The position numbers and the translations under genes are program-made. Under the pieces are notes generated by a model, which did no database searches, was not told the origin of the DNA, and saw only the letters and a list, made by a program, of their open reading frames with translations. From Mytilisepta virgata (taxonomy: Eukaryota > Mollusca > Bivalvia > Mytilida > Mytilidae): a stretch of DNA of 64,000 bases. The stretch spans positions 53,691,455 through 53,755,454 of the forward strand of contig CM051517.1 of NCBI GenBank assembly GCA_028015205.1. Direction: 5' to 3'. Position 1 is the stretch's first letter. Every line of letters begins with the position of its first letter. This document shows, one piece after another, positions 48,416 through 59,444 of this stretch.

Positions 48416-48810
48416 AAGGATGATCGCTGGTCTAATAGGAAATAAATAGGATTTGAAATAGTTGTTTTAGTTTGAGAGAACATATGAATAGTAAACAAAT
48501 AAGCAAGAAAAAAATATAGGTTCATGTGCTCATTTTAAAGATATAAGGCCCTGAAAATTTGCAGGAAATAGGTTTTCTCTGGATTTTTCATTGTCTTTGC
48601 ATTGACAACTTCAGTCTCTCAAAGATGTATGAAAAAATAAAAAGGCTTTCATAAAATTTTGTCAAGTACCGTTTTAAGGTATATATGATTGAATTTTAAA
48701 AGAAAAAGTGGGGGTTCAAGGGCAAAAAATTTCATGTTTAAGAAATTGATAAAACCCGAGGATTCCGAAAATCTGACAAAAAGACCAGAACATCACTAGC
48801 GAGCATCCTT
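48416..48810. mobile_element. About 390-bp MITE, copy 3
   Basis: AAGGATGATCGCTGGTC at the left, inverted CACTAGCGAGCATCCTT at the right, flanks completing TTAA on both sides. The interior matches copies at 20622 and 35302. Confidence 0.9.
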
Positions 48811-50059
48811 AAGATGGGGATTGAGATGTAAATAATTGAGAAATAAACATCATGTTATTATTTTTTTCTAATTTTGTTATTATTATTATTTGCAACTTTA
48901 TCTTCATTTTTTTTTCGAACAATCGATCTGCCTCGTGGGAAATATTTAAAATCATTCAAAAGGATTTTCCTGACAAAATTAAAATTTGAAAAAAGCCCAA
49001 CCATGTCATTAACTTTCAAACGAACTTAAAAATCCCAATAGTTGTACTAGCATTTTACAAATGTTTCAATAACATAGGGTTACCGTGAAAAGTTTTTTTG
49101 TCAACATAATGTTTTTTCTTATTAACAAAGTTTAGTTTCATAATTTGTATGATTAGAGAATTAAAGGTATTAATTATTAAATGGTTCTTGAAGAGGTGAA
49201 TTATTTTTCTAATTTTGTGTAAGAATGGTTTTATTTGTATTATGAACATAATGGCCGTTGCTTCGCCTTGGGTGTTAATCACTTAAAATTAATAAAAGAA
49301 ATGTATGAATTTTACCTATCCATATGGTATTTAGAATTATAATTGATTGACAACAATATGACTACATTTCCGAATTAAAATATCATTGACCCGCGGAGAC
49401 GAAATATTCCAAGTTTTAAAACTTCGCGAAAACAAAATGTCATTGAGCAGGGGAAATGAAATATTACGAAAATCGTGAAGTTGAAAGCGCCATTTGAGAT
49501 TGATTTTTTTAGATGTAACCTAGAGGAAAAATTGGGATTTTTTTAAAATTTTAAATCTAGAATGTTGGATCAGGGGTGGCAAAAATTACATTTTAAGCAA
49601 TACATAATATGATATATTTTGTATTTCTTTTAACAGTGAAAATGTTCGTGTGTCCAAAAACTTTGCTGTACTATACTAACAGTTTTATAGTTTGATTCAC
49701 ACATTCGCCAAAAAAAAACACAATGTGAATGCAGAAGTTCAGTTTTTTTTTATTTATTTATTTCGTTGTTGTTGTTGTTGTTATTTGTGTATTTTTATGT
49801 TATAAATATTATCCATTTTCCAATCTAAAGCTTTATGCAAAACAAAGAAAATTCAACAGTCAATAGACAGAGTTTTAATAATAGTCTAGTAATTTGTATC
49901 TATTAAAGTCATTGTTTTAATAAGCAAGAAAAATTGAAGCGTTTATATATATTTCATCTGATAGTAGAAAAAAGATGTAAGCCTGATAAGGAATTTAAAA
50001 CCGTCTTAAAAGTACATTTCATTTTATTTGAATGTTTGTTTTACATTAGATATAAAAGT
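48811..50059. other. No gene recognised; (GTT)n near 49768
   Basis: Contains a short (GTT)n run at about 49766-49781 and otherwise AT-rich sequence. Confidence 0.55.
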
Positions 50060-50300
50060 GAAACTTTAAAATTACAGTTACAAAAATGTAAAAATTTATG
50101 AAAACTAAGGAGTATCTTCCCCGTATCTACCTCTGTCCTTAGATGATTTTGGCTCTACCCTTTTGGTATTTGTTGCCTTTTTTAATTTACTCTTAAAACA
50201 GTTTGGATTGTCATTTTGGTTTATAAACATTTTAAACTTTCAGCACAACTGATGAGTCGTAAATCGACGAAATGTGCACATCTTTTGCATCCAAAATTTG
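50060..50300 (+). mobile_element. Retrozyme-like repeat (subfamily F) with intact hammerhead
   Basis: Starts near ATTACAGTTACAAAAATG, then AAAACTAAGGAGTATCTTCC, CCTTTTGGTATTTGTTGCC, CAGTTTGGATTGTCATTTTG, and ends in the ribozyme motif at 50243-50288. The 5' CCCGAGGGTAT box is missing, so the copy is 5'-truncated. Confidence 0.65.
50243..50288 (+). ncRNA. Hammerhead ribozyme motif (subfamily F), intact
   Basis: Helix I: GCACAA (50243-50248) with TTTTGC (50283-50288), one mismatch. Core CTGATGA 50249-50255. Helix II: GTCG 50256-50259 with CGAC 50265-50268, loop TAAAT. GAAA 50269-50272. Helix III is the 10-nt palindrome ATGTGCACAT (50272-50281), with cleavage predicted after C50282. Compared with subfamily G, all three helices differ in sequence while the core is unchanged. 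The very short palindromic helix III is typical of retrozyme hammerheads, which may act as dimers. Confidence 0.8.
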
Positions 50301-50342
50301 AATCAAAGAATTTTTAGAAATGTATATTGAAAAAAAAACATT

Positions 50343-50402
50343 CTCTGTTACACTATATATGCACATTTCAACGGTGTATGTCTCATCAACAGGCCGAAAA
50401 TG
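50343..50402 (-). ncRNA. Degenerate hammerhead-like motif on the opposite strand
   Basis: Minus strand reads CCTG, TTGATGA (first core base C to T), GAC / GTT with loop ATACACC, GAAA, then ATGTGCATAT and A. Helix I has only about three possible pairs. It lies about 60 bp from the intact plus-strand motif. Confidence 0.4.
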
Positions 50403-52440
50403 TGAAAATTCGAAACAAACAAACAAATAAACAACAACAAAAATAAAATAAATAAATTAATGAATTTAAAAGCAAAAAATATTGAAGAGCATGCTATTTA
50501 CACACCCAAAGTGACAGAAAAGTAAAACCAAAATTAATACAGAACAACGACTCTCGATTTTTTCTAAAATTACAAATTATGAAATATATATATTTTTTTT
50601 TTTTTTAAAATACTCGATGTTTTAGATTTATTTATTTTATCAATGAAGCGTTGGATATAAGAAAGCACCCCTTTTCGACTTGTGTATTTCATACATTTTA
50701 GTCGTTTTATGCCCCTTTTGACAGCTCACCATTTCCATTTATTTTTCTTGTTATCTTTTTGGAACTAGTTTGCCGAGTCTTCCTGTTTATCGTATAAATC
50801 AATCATTTTAAAACATTCCATCCAATGATGCAACAGCGACGTCATGAACATCTGCTAATAATTGAAGAAAATTGAGTGTTTTCACAATAGACTTTGTTCA
50901 AAACAACTATGAGCAACAGCCTTTTTAAGATTTTTTAATATAACATGTGTCTTACATAAAGACACGTTTCAGTGAAATATCTTTTTGGGCAAGGCTGTTG
51001 TTCGTATCAAAATTCTAATTCAAAGGTCCAAAATGAGTGAAATTTTGGTGTTTCTCTAAAATTAGCCACCTTTGACAGCATATATTTCCACTATTACAGT
51101 AATTTCCTGTTGAAAACAAAACATGTTCTTTAAAATACAATATTTTAAGAGTACTTAATGATAGTTGGGAGTAAGTATTTCATTACTTTTTAATTTTGGA
51201 TATCAGGGGGCTAAATATCAGACCAATTCATACCACATGTCTTTTACATTTTCTGTAGAAAATAAAGTAAGACTATTAATATACCATTGAAAATGCAGGA
51301 CTGAAACATCTAACGGGATTTACATTGTACGTCACAATTTAAAGCATACACATTCCCGAAATTTTGCATCGTTGAATAAGAGATGACACGTCCGATCTAC
51401 TAGAATTAGAAGAACCTAAGGATGAAAAGGTAGTAGAAGGTGTGACAACAGTTCACTGTTGGCGGAGTACTTATAGGCATATTTATGGTTGACAAGGTAA
51501 TAGGACAGTCAGTATTATCCTTTTTCCTTCCCTTGAAGTAGAACAATCCAGGGGATACGAAGGTGTGAGAGACAACTCTTTTCCTAACATCTTATCTATT
51601 CTGAATGGATCCTTTCCCATGGATATACTTGACTTCGCACATCCGATTACCTTCGTACTAGAGTTCTGCAGTTTTTATGAACATTCAAACTACTCGTTCT
51701 CCAAACATGTCTCTCTTCCCAATGGGTTGGAACTAGTATTTTGAATGAAACTTCCCTGTGAAACAACAACCACCTATCAGACATGCCATTCCTTGTACAA
51801 AGAATAACCCAAACTTGTTAATACGAGCATCATCAATGTATCAATTGAAAAACATAAAGAAGCTGACATTTGGATGTCAATTTATCCATACTCGACAAAC
51901 CATACTTTACAAAGTCATATAAAAGACAGTAAATGGTACAGCCAGCAATTTGCTTACCTAAAATCCTACAGACTATTCCAAGTATGTACATGTATTAATA
52001 TCGAAATGCATTAACCGTGCCACATTGAGCATACACATTGCCGAAAGCATCACATAACCCTGCTCGTGGCTGCATTAAATGTGTAGAACACTACACCAAG
52101 TATATCTTGTAGAAACAGTAATAGCAGCAGTACAAATTAAAACATCTTAATTCATGTGTAATTGTTTTCCTGTGTTTGTTTGTTTGTCTTTTTTTAGACT
52201 TGCATTATTATAACCACAATCATAATGTGTTAATCAATGTTTTTTGCAGATAGTTCGGTAAATGTAATTTTACACATATAATCTCAACCTTGTTAAAAGA
52301 AATAAGTAAGTGTTTATGGTGAGAATCTGTTAGTAGGTTTAATTTGACTCCCTTTCCTACTAAATTTTTGTGATTAAATAGGAAGATTGGCATCCTGAGA
52401 AACAACAACTCCGTGATAAACATTATAAGCAAATCCGTTT
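50403..52440. other. No gene recognised
   Basis: AT-rich. The stretch 51400-52000 has a somewhat higher GC content, but I could not assign any frame. Confidence 0.5.
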
Positions 52441-52464
52441 CGTTATCACAGCAAGACAAATTTT

Positions 52465-52590
52465 CAATATTTCCGTCATCATGATCATCATCGACTTCCC
52501 GTTCTGTGGTAATTGAAGGTTTGAGATGATTGACATGAACAATGAATGTTTTGTCGTCCGGTACCCTTTTAAATTCAAAGTTATATTGTT
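52465..52590 (-). pseudogene. Ty3/Gypsy-like integrase C-terminal fragment
   Basis: Reading the minus strand from about 52590 down gives NFEFKRVPDDKTFIVHVNHLKPS followed by an acidic stretch. TFxVHVxxLKP is the hallmark at the end of many Ty3/Gypsy Pol proteins. A stop lies two codons upstream of this piece (TAACAA in an ATATAACAATATAAC duplication) and no integrase core is visible, so this is a short dead remnant. The assignment rests on one motif. Confidence 0.45.
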
Positions 52591-52650
52591 ATATTGTTTA
52601 TCTTCCGTATTTTTTGTTACAAATGTCATTGTTCCTCGGGAGGGTACCAA

Positions 52651-54489
52651 CGAAGAACTAAAGAACCTATATCGAAATTTCGGGTTTTCAGTTTGAAATC
52701 AGTACTTTTTGCTTCCATGAAACTGACACTTCTGAAATATTACACATACTGAAGATGTTCACCTTCCATTTTCATAATTTTGGGGTGATTGACAAAAAAA
52801 AATGTCAAATTGACCATTTGTTTAACTTAGTCATTTTTAAGCACATTATGTTTGAAGGGTACCTAGTTTGTGTAATCTGAAACTCCAACACCTTTCATCT
52901 GGCATTTCTGAAATTTTGCCAGTTATTATGATTTTATTGTAGACAAAATTACTAAAATTTCTCTTATTTGCAGAACTATGCAAAAAACAGGTCCAGACAT
53001 CTAATTGGTCTTGTAGGATTTCGACCTGGATTTGTATTTTAGAAACACCAAATGAATAATTGTTACAAACATTTACTAGTACACATATGTGCATGTATAT
53101 GTAATGTATTTTATCTCTGAACGAAGTAGTCGTGGATTAATTAGATTGTTTTCTATTGGTCTCAGAAATGTTAAAATCAATTTTTTGATTTTATTGTAGT
53201 TGTCATAGATAGTTCTTTGTATCCAAGAAACATTTTACGTCAATCAATAAACCTCAAATTTATTTTTAAAAATATAAAGTACATCTCTGTACGAACCTGT
53301 GGTTATTTCTGAAACTTTAAACATTTACATTGTTTATTTATAAAGCAACAATAATCCCAAATGATTCATACTAACCATTCAATATTTTTGTTCATGGATA
53401 CATACTATATATTACTAATTGAATGTAGTTAATTCCCAATTGAAAAGTCAACTTGTTTGAGTTATTACATTCAATAAAAGTTTGAAATGAAATTTAGTCA
53501 CTGCTTACAAACACGTACGTATTCAATGTATGAATTGTTTCTTTTTTAAATTTATGTTCAAAGTCTATATGACTTTTTTTGTTTAAATATCTGAAAAATC
53601 TTTTGTTTAATTTACTTACCAGAGAATATTAAAATGAAGAGTTGTAAAGCATCAATAAGAAGATGGAATAGCCATGATAGCTATGAAAAAAGACAAACAC
53701 AAGACATAAATGTTTAAAACTAAATATTACAGGCAACACCGGGTCGAATGTTTTACCTCAGAGGAATATAAAACTGAACACGTGTATTATCAGTCTACGT
53801 TTATACCCACGGGCATTGAAGTGTACAACCCAGAAGCAATTCTGTGACGAGGGATAAACTTAGACAGAGGGTGTATCCATGGTTTAGCCTTGTATGGTAA
53901 AAATGCAAACAAAATTGGAAGTCATTGTCATTACGCATATATACAGAAAATGGCCGGATATCTTTTCCATGTCGAGGATGGTACAATCTAGCTCTCTCTT
54001 TAAAATTAGTTATTTTTTATACCAGCTTGCTGTAGTTGGTATCATATTCAAATGGTACGTTTCGTTTATACGTTAAAATAATTGCGTTGACGTCAAGGCA
54101 AAACATAATTAATTGACTTCATATATTTGAATTTACGGTCCAAATACCATTTTGAACTTGTTTCAGGCGTCGATGATCTGTTTCTATTGCACGTGGAATA
54201 CAAATATTTGTTCCTGGTACAAACTTTGTGTACAAATATCGATGCCGATATCCGTACAAACTTTTTTCTAATACGGAAATCAGTGCCGAATTGGAAGTGC
54301 ATGTTGTTCAACACAGTTCACAAGATAAAATCCTGCTACGTGGGCCTTTAGAGTGCTTCATCCGCTAATTATTTCAGATTTTTATTTTTTTTAATTAAAT
54401 GTCAATGAGTATATAAGCTTTCTTTTATTCCGGATGTAGACCATAAATCCTAGCAAAACAAGTTAACCACACTCTACTATACGATCTTC

Positions 54490-54526
<37 letters not shown>

Positions 54527-55046
54527 CTCTCATGTAAAGATTACTGGTTCGGTGCATTCTTCGACGCAGTCTGAGATAATTTTCATAAAATACTTTACGA
54601 CCCACATGTTCTATTTTTAGTAATATAGGCCATGTGGTTTGACTTGCGCATCCTTTGACACTTTTTTTCTACTAGACACCCTAATGGTGACTCGGACCAG
54701 GTTTGATTCCAATTAGTCCATTTTGATTTTTTGTATAGTAGAGATATTGAACACGGTATACAATCGGCGCACCCGAGACAATCAGAAAACTGAGTGTTTA
54801 CATTTCAACTCATTGATTGGCCAAGTATGAAAAGCCATACAATTGAAGTTTGACCTCTTTTGCTTTCCATAAAAATAATACCGAGCCATCCAATTTTAAA
54901 CGTATTCGGTGTTGACGTTATACGGTAGCGTACTGTGAATCTCCAAGTTGTTTTTTTTTTTTTTTTTTTTTAGAATTTGATACAGTGATTGTAAAACAGA
55001 GAATTGCAAGAAGTTATGAGTTTATTATATGAAAAAATATATTATT
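52651..55046. other. No gene recognised; (TA)n and poly(T)
   Basis: Holds a (TA)n tract at about 54493-54523 and a T-run at about 54950-54972. No coding signature. Confidence 0.55.
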
Positions 55047-55510
55047 AGGTCTTTCCACTTTCCGTGGAAAGACCTTTTGCTTTTGTTCTGATTATTTTTT
55101 TTTTTTTTTTTTTTTTTTCTTCTGCCGTCTAGGATGTTTTTTTGTTACTTGACATATCGAAAGGATTTTTGGCCCATGATATCGTACAGTGATTGCGATT
55201 TCACCATTGACCCTGTGTAACCGAACACTTTTTTTTATAGGAGTTATCCCCCTGCGTCCTCCTTTTCTTGTTATCTTTATTTCTCTGTAACCGTAAAAGA
55301 TATCGACCTAAAATCTTTTGGAATGTCTTCAGTGTATCTGCGCGCAACTTTGTTCCATTTAGTTGGAAAGGATCTGACGAATTTCATAGGAGTTATTTCC
55401 CTTCAAACGACTTTCACTTTTGGTGTATCATACAAATTGTTATTTAGAGTTGAGATATCAACATGAAACTTTGTATTTAGGGTCCATGACCCCTAACAAG
55501 TAAAATGAGG

Positions 55511-56971
55511 TCAAGGTCAAAGGTCAAGGTCAAGTTCTAAATTTTGACTTTTGCTTGTTATCGCTTCTCCTCTGAAACGGTAAAAGATAGCTGATAAAAT
55601 GTAATGGAGAAAATGTTAAGGACGTTGAGACCTAGCTTTGTTACATTTGCATAAAAGTTGTATGACGTCATTTTATAGGCGTAATTGCCCCCAGAACGTT
55701 TAAATTTTCGGTTTTTCGTTAATTTCTCAACAATGGTACATGATAAAGGCATGGGGTCTTTTGTTCTGACATCAAGGATCGATGACCTTCAAATTAGCAT
55801 CAAGGTCAAAGGTCAAGGTGAAGTTCTAAATTTTGACTGTTGCTTGTTATCGCTTCTCCTCTGAAACGGTAAAAGATAGCTTATAAAATGTAATGGAGAA
55901 AATGTTAAGGACGTTGAGATCTAGCTTTGTTACGTTTGCATAAAAGTTGTATGACGTCATTTTATAGGCGTAATTGCCCCCAGAACGTTTAAATTTTCGG
56001 TTTTTTGTTTATTTCTCAACAATGGTACATGATAAAGGCATGGGGTCTTTTGCTCTGACATCAAGGATTGATGACCTTCAAATTGGCATCAAGGTCAAAG
56101 GTCAAGGTCAAGTTCTAAATTTTGACTTTTGCTTGTTATCGCTTCTCCTCTGAAACGGTAAAAGATAGCTGATAAAATGTAATGGAGAAAATGTTAAGGA
56201 CGTTGAGACCTAGCTTTGTTACATTTGCATAAAAGTTGTATGACGTCATTTTATAGGCGTAATTGCCCCCAGAACGTTTAAATTTTCGGTTTTTCGTTTA
56301 TTTCTCAACAATGGTACATGATAAAGGCATGGGGTCTTTTGTTCTGACATCAAGGATCGATGACCTTCAAATTGGCATCAAGGTCAAAGGTCAAGGTCAA
56401 GTTCTAAATTTTGACTGTTGCTTGTTATCGCTTCTCCTCTGAAACGGTAAAAGATAGCTGATAAAATGTAATGAAGAAAATGTTAAGGACGTTGAGACCT
56501 AGCTTTGGTACATTTGCATAAAAGTTGTATGACGTCATTTTATAGGCGTAATTGCCGTTAGAACGTTTAAATTTGGGGTTTTTCGTTTATTTCTCAACAA
56601 TGGTACATGATAAAGGCATGGGGTCTTTTGTTTTGACATCAAGGATTGATAACCTTCAAATTTGCATCAAGGTCAAAGGTCAAGGTCAAGTTCTAAATTT
56701 TAACTTTTGCTTGTTATCGCTTCTTCTCTGAAACGGTAAAAGATAGCTGATAAAATGTAATGGAGGAAATGTTTAGGACATTGATGCGCAACTTTGTTAC
56801 ATTTGAGTTAGAGCTGTATGACGTCATCTTTTGGGAGTAATTGCCCCCAGAACGTTCAAACTTAAGGTTTTTCGTTTATAACTTGACGATGGTACATAAT
56901 AATGGCATGGGGTCTTCTGCAATGAGTTCAGCAACCAATGACCTAGAAAAAGGTCACAAGGTCAAAGGTCA
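55511..56971 (+). repeat. 289-bp tandem repeats inside family A copy 1
   Basis: TCAAGGTCAAAGGTCAAGG recurs at 55511, 55800, 56089, 56378, 56667 and (as ACAAGG...) 56956, exactly 289 bp apart each time. Each unit contains TCTCCTCTGAAACGGTAAAA, GTATGACGTCAT and GGCATGGGGTCTTTTG. The two halves of a unit are weakly alike (TCTCC..AACGGT..GATA versus TCTCAACAATGGT..GATA), so the unit may be a dimer of ~145-bp monomers. Confidence 0.9.
55514..56971 (+). promoter_or_regulatory. Repeated AGGTCAAAGGTCA (DR1) and TGACGTCA boxes
   Basis: A perfect AGGTCAAAGGTCA (direct repeat with 1-bp spacer, the HNF4/RXR-type nuclear-receptor site) is present in all six positions of this array. It sits within TCAAGGTCA, which also fits an ERR/NR5A monomer site, except in the last unit. 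The palindrome TGACGTCA (cAMP-response-element consensus) occurs once per unit, for example at 55663-55670. The match to consensus is seen directly; any regulatory role is inference. Confidence 0.35.
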
Positions 56972-57477
56972 AGGTCATGACCTAGATTACGTATTTTGCA
57001 TTTTTTCACACTTTATAAGGTTTTTTTCAGATTTTTAAAGCAATTAAAGCTATTGAAAGCGTGAAATTCAGCCACTACTTTTGATGACGTCATTTCTGGC
57101 AACGTTATTATTTCTGTAGACATTTTTAGACGTTTTGGATATATTGGAATGTTAATTAACGTGACAATGTTACAACCCATGAAAACGTCTATAATTATCA
57201 ATTTATTAGGTCTCATTAATGACGTTTTTGATGTTTATAGTGCAAAACAGTATAATTCATCACAAACATTTAGTTAATCAGAAATAAACATTTCTTAGTT
57301 ATTCAAACTAGCAGTCCATATATTTTTTAACAATTGTGAAATTACCTATCATATCAAACCAGACGTTTTATCAATAAATCTGCAATTGAGGTGGAAAGAC
57401 CTTCAATTGTTCTCTGAACAATTGGTTTTTAATTAATACTTCGATTTGTTATCCTTTTTATTTGCCAATTTTTGTAG

Positions 57478-57600
57478 AGGAATCCGGAGTACCCGGAGAG
57501 AACCACCGAACTTCGGTAGGAAAATTGGCAATCCTTGTCAATTTTAGTTCAGAGTCGAACACACCCCGCCACAGGTGAGATTCGAACTCACAACCTCAGC
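57478..57600 (-). mobile_element. tRNA-derived SINE fragment
   Basis: On the minus strand, GTGAG-TTCGAAT-CTCAC (57575-57591) is a perfect tRNA T-arm and polymerase III B box. On the plus strand the preceding part has GGAGTACCCGGAGAGAACCA and CCGAACTTCGGTAGGAAAA, a block I recall as widely conserved in mollusc SINEs. No A box is visible upstream, so the copy is truncated or rearranged. Confidence 0.55.
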
Positions 57601-57988
57601 TTTCAGGCCCCCTTTTTTAAATTGTAATACGCTGATAAATATCAAAATGAACTATGTCTAACATGGGGGCAAGGAGTTAGTCTTTTTGTGGCCAAATTTC
57701 TGTTTTTCCATTTTTTTATAACGATGGTTAGAAAATATCACAATAACTTTACCCTTAAAAATCACAGTGCTTGCTGAAAGACGTAAACAAGCGATTTACT
57801 TGATTCAAAAATGGCAAGCCTGTGTCGCTCTCACCGTGAAAAAAAAACAATCAAAAACAAAAATGACAGAATACAACCCTGATAGATAAATGTAATCAAA
57901 ACGTTGTATGTATTTTTAGTTACCCTTCCTATACACATTTAAGTTTAACCGTTAAATACCACAGGGGCCCGACTTCTGGATATTTATT
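57601..57988. other. No gene recognised
   Basis: Unique-looking sequence between the SINE fragment and the next hairpin-headed element. Confidence 0.5.
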
Positions 57989-58132
57989 AGGTCTTTCCAC
58001 TTTCCGTGGAAAGACCTTTTGCTTTTGTTCTGATTTTTTTTTTTTTTTTAGGTCTTTCCACTTTCCGTGGAAAGACCTTTTGCTTTTGTTCTGATTATTT
58101 TTTAGGTCTTTCCACTTTCCGTGGAAAGACCT
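57989..58132 (+). repeat. Triplicated head hairpin
   Basis: AGGTCTTTCCAC...GTGGAAAGACCT followed by TTTGCTTTTGTTCTGATT occurs at 57989, 58050 and 58104, each separated by a T-run. Only the third continues into the body of the element. The 68-codon frame at 58006-58212 is this repeat read through. Confidence 0.9.
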
Positions 58133-59440
58133 TTTGCTTTTGTTCTGATTATTTTTTTTTTTTTTTTTTTTTTTTTTTCTTCTGCCGTCTAGGATGTTTT
58201 TTTGTTACTTGACATATCGAAAGGATTTTTGGCCCATGATATCGTACAGTGATTGCGATTTCACCATTGACCCTGTGTAACCGAACACTTTTTTTTATAG
58301 GAGTTATCTCCCCGCGTCCTCCTTTTCTTGTTATCTTTATTTCTCTGTAACCGTAAAAGATATCGACCTAAAATCTTTTGCAATGTCTTCAGTGTATCTG
58401 TGCGCAACTTTGTTCCATTTGGTTGGAAAGGATCTGACGACATTTCATAGGAGTTATTTCCCTTCAAACGACTTTCACTTTTGGTGTATCATACAAATTG
58501 TTATTTAGAGTTGAGATATCAACATGAAACTTTGTATTTAGGGTCCATGACCCCTAACAAGTAAAATGAGGTCAAGGTCAAAGGGCAAGGTCAAGTTCTA
58601 AATTTTGACTTTTGCTTGTGTTCGCTTCTCCTCTGAAACGGTAAAAGATAGCTGATAAAATGTAATGGAGAAAATATTAAGGACGTTGAGACCTAGCTTT
58701 GTTACATTTGCATAAAAGTTGTATGACGTCATTTTATAGGCGTAATTGCCGTTAGAACGTTTAAATTTGAGGTTTTTCGTTTATTTCTCAACAATGGTAC
58801 ATGATAAAGGCATGGGGTCTTTTGTTTTGACATCAAGGATTGATAACCTTCAAATTGGCATCAAGGTCAAAGGTCAAGGTCAAGTTCTATTATTTGACAT
58901 TTGCTTGTTATCACTACTCCTCTGAAATGGTTGTGGATAGCCAAGGAAATGTAATGGTGGAAATGTTTAGGACATTGATGCGCAACTTTGTTACATTTGA
59001 GTTCAAGTTGTATGACGTCATCTTTTGAGAGTAATTGCGCCTAGAACGTTCAAACTTAAGGTTTTTCGTTTATAACTTGACAATGGTACATAATAATGGC
59101 ATGGGGTCTTCTAAAATGACCTGAACGACCAATGACCTTGAAAAAGGTCACAAGGTCAAAGGTCAAGGTCATGACCTATATTACGTATTTTGCATTTTTT
59201 CACACTTTATAAGTTTTTTTCAGATTTTTAAAGCAATTAAAGCTATTGAAAGCGTGAAATTCAGGCACTACTTTTGCTGACGTCATTTCTGGCAACGTCA
59301 TTATTTCTGTAGACGTTTTTAGACGTTTTGGATATATTGGAATGTTAATTTAAACGTCATTTTAAACCTCATTTTTTTTATCAACAAATCTGCAATTGAG
59401 GTGGAAAGACCTTCAATTGTTTTCTGAACAATTGGTTTTT
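57989..59440 (+). mobile_element. Hairpin-headed (HINE-like) element, family A, copy 2
   Basis: Same family as 55047-57430, with the same ends (GTGGAAAGACCT at 59401, hairpin to 59434, GGTTTTT). It has only two 289-bp intervals (58572, 58861, 59150), lacks a ~175-bp piece before the 3' end, and carries two extra head hairpins at its start. Its 3' end abuts the 1495-bp array directly. Confidence 0.75.
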
Positions 59441-59444
59441 AATT

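Larger units (their letters stand above)
55047..57430 (+). mobile_element. Hairpin-headed (HINE-like) element, family A, copy 1
   Basis: The head hairpin AGGTCTTTCCAC-TTTCC-GTGGAAAGACCT (55047-55075) is followed by TTTGCTTTTGTTCTGATTAT and a T-run. The centre holds five 289-bp repeat intervals (55511-56970). The end has GTGGAAAGACCT (57391-57402), a perfect 12-bp inverse of the head, then the hairpin CAATTGTT-CTCTG-AACAATTG (57404-57424) and GGTTTTT. There is no coding capacity; the 65-codon frame at 56841 is repeat. The layout is the same as family C and I interpret it as a non-autonomous Helentron. Confidence 0.75.

Noticed and set aside
55511..56971. CRISPR-like regular repeats
   Set aside because: The period is 289 bp with the whole unit conserved and no short repeat/spacer pattern; the DNA is eukaryotic.
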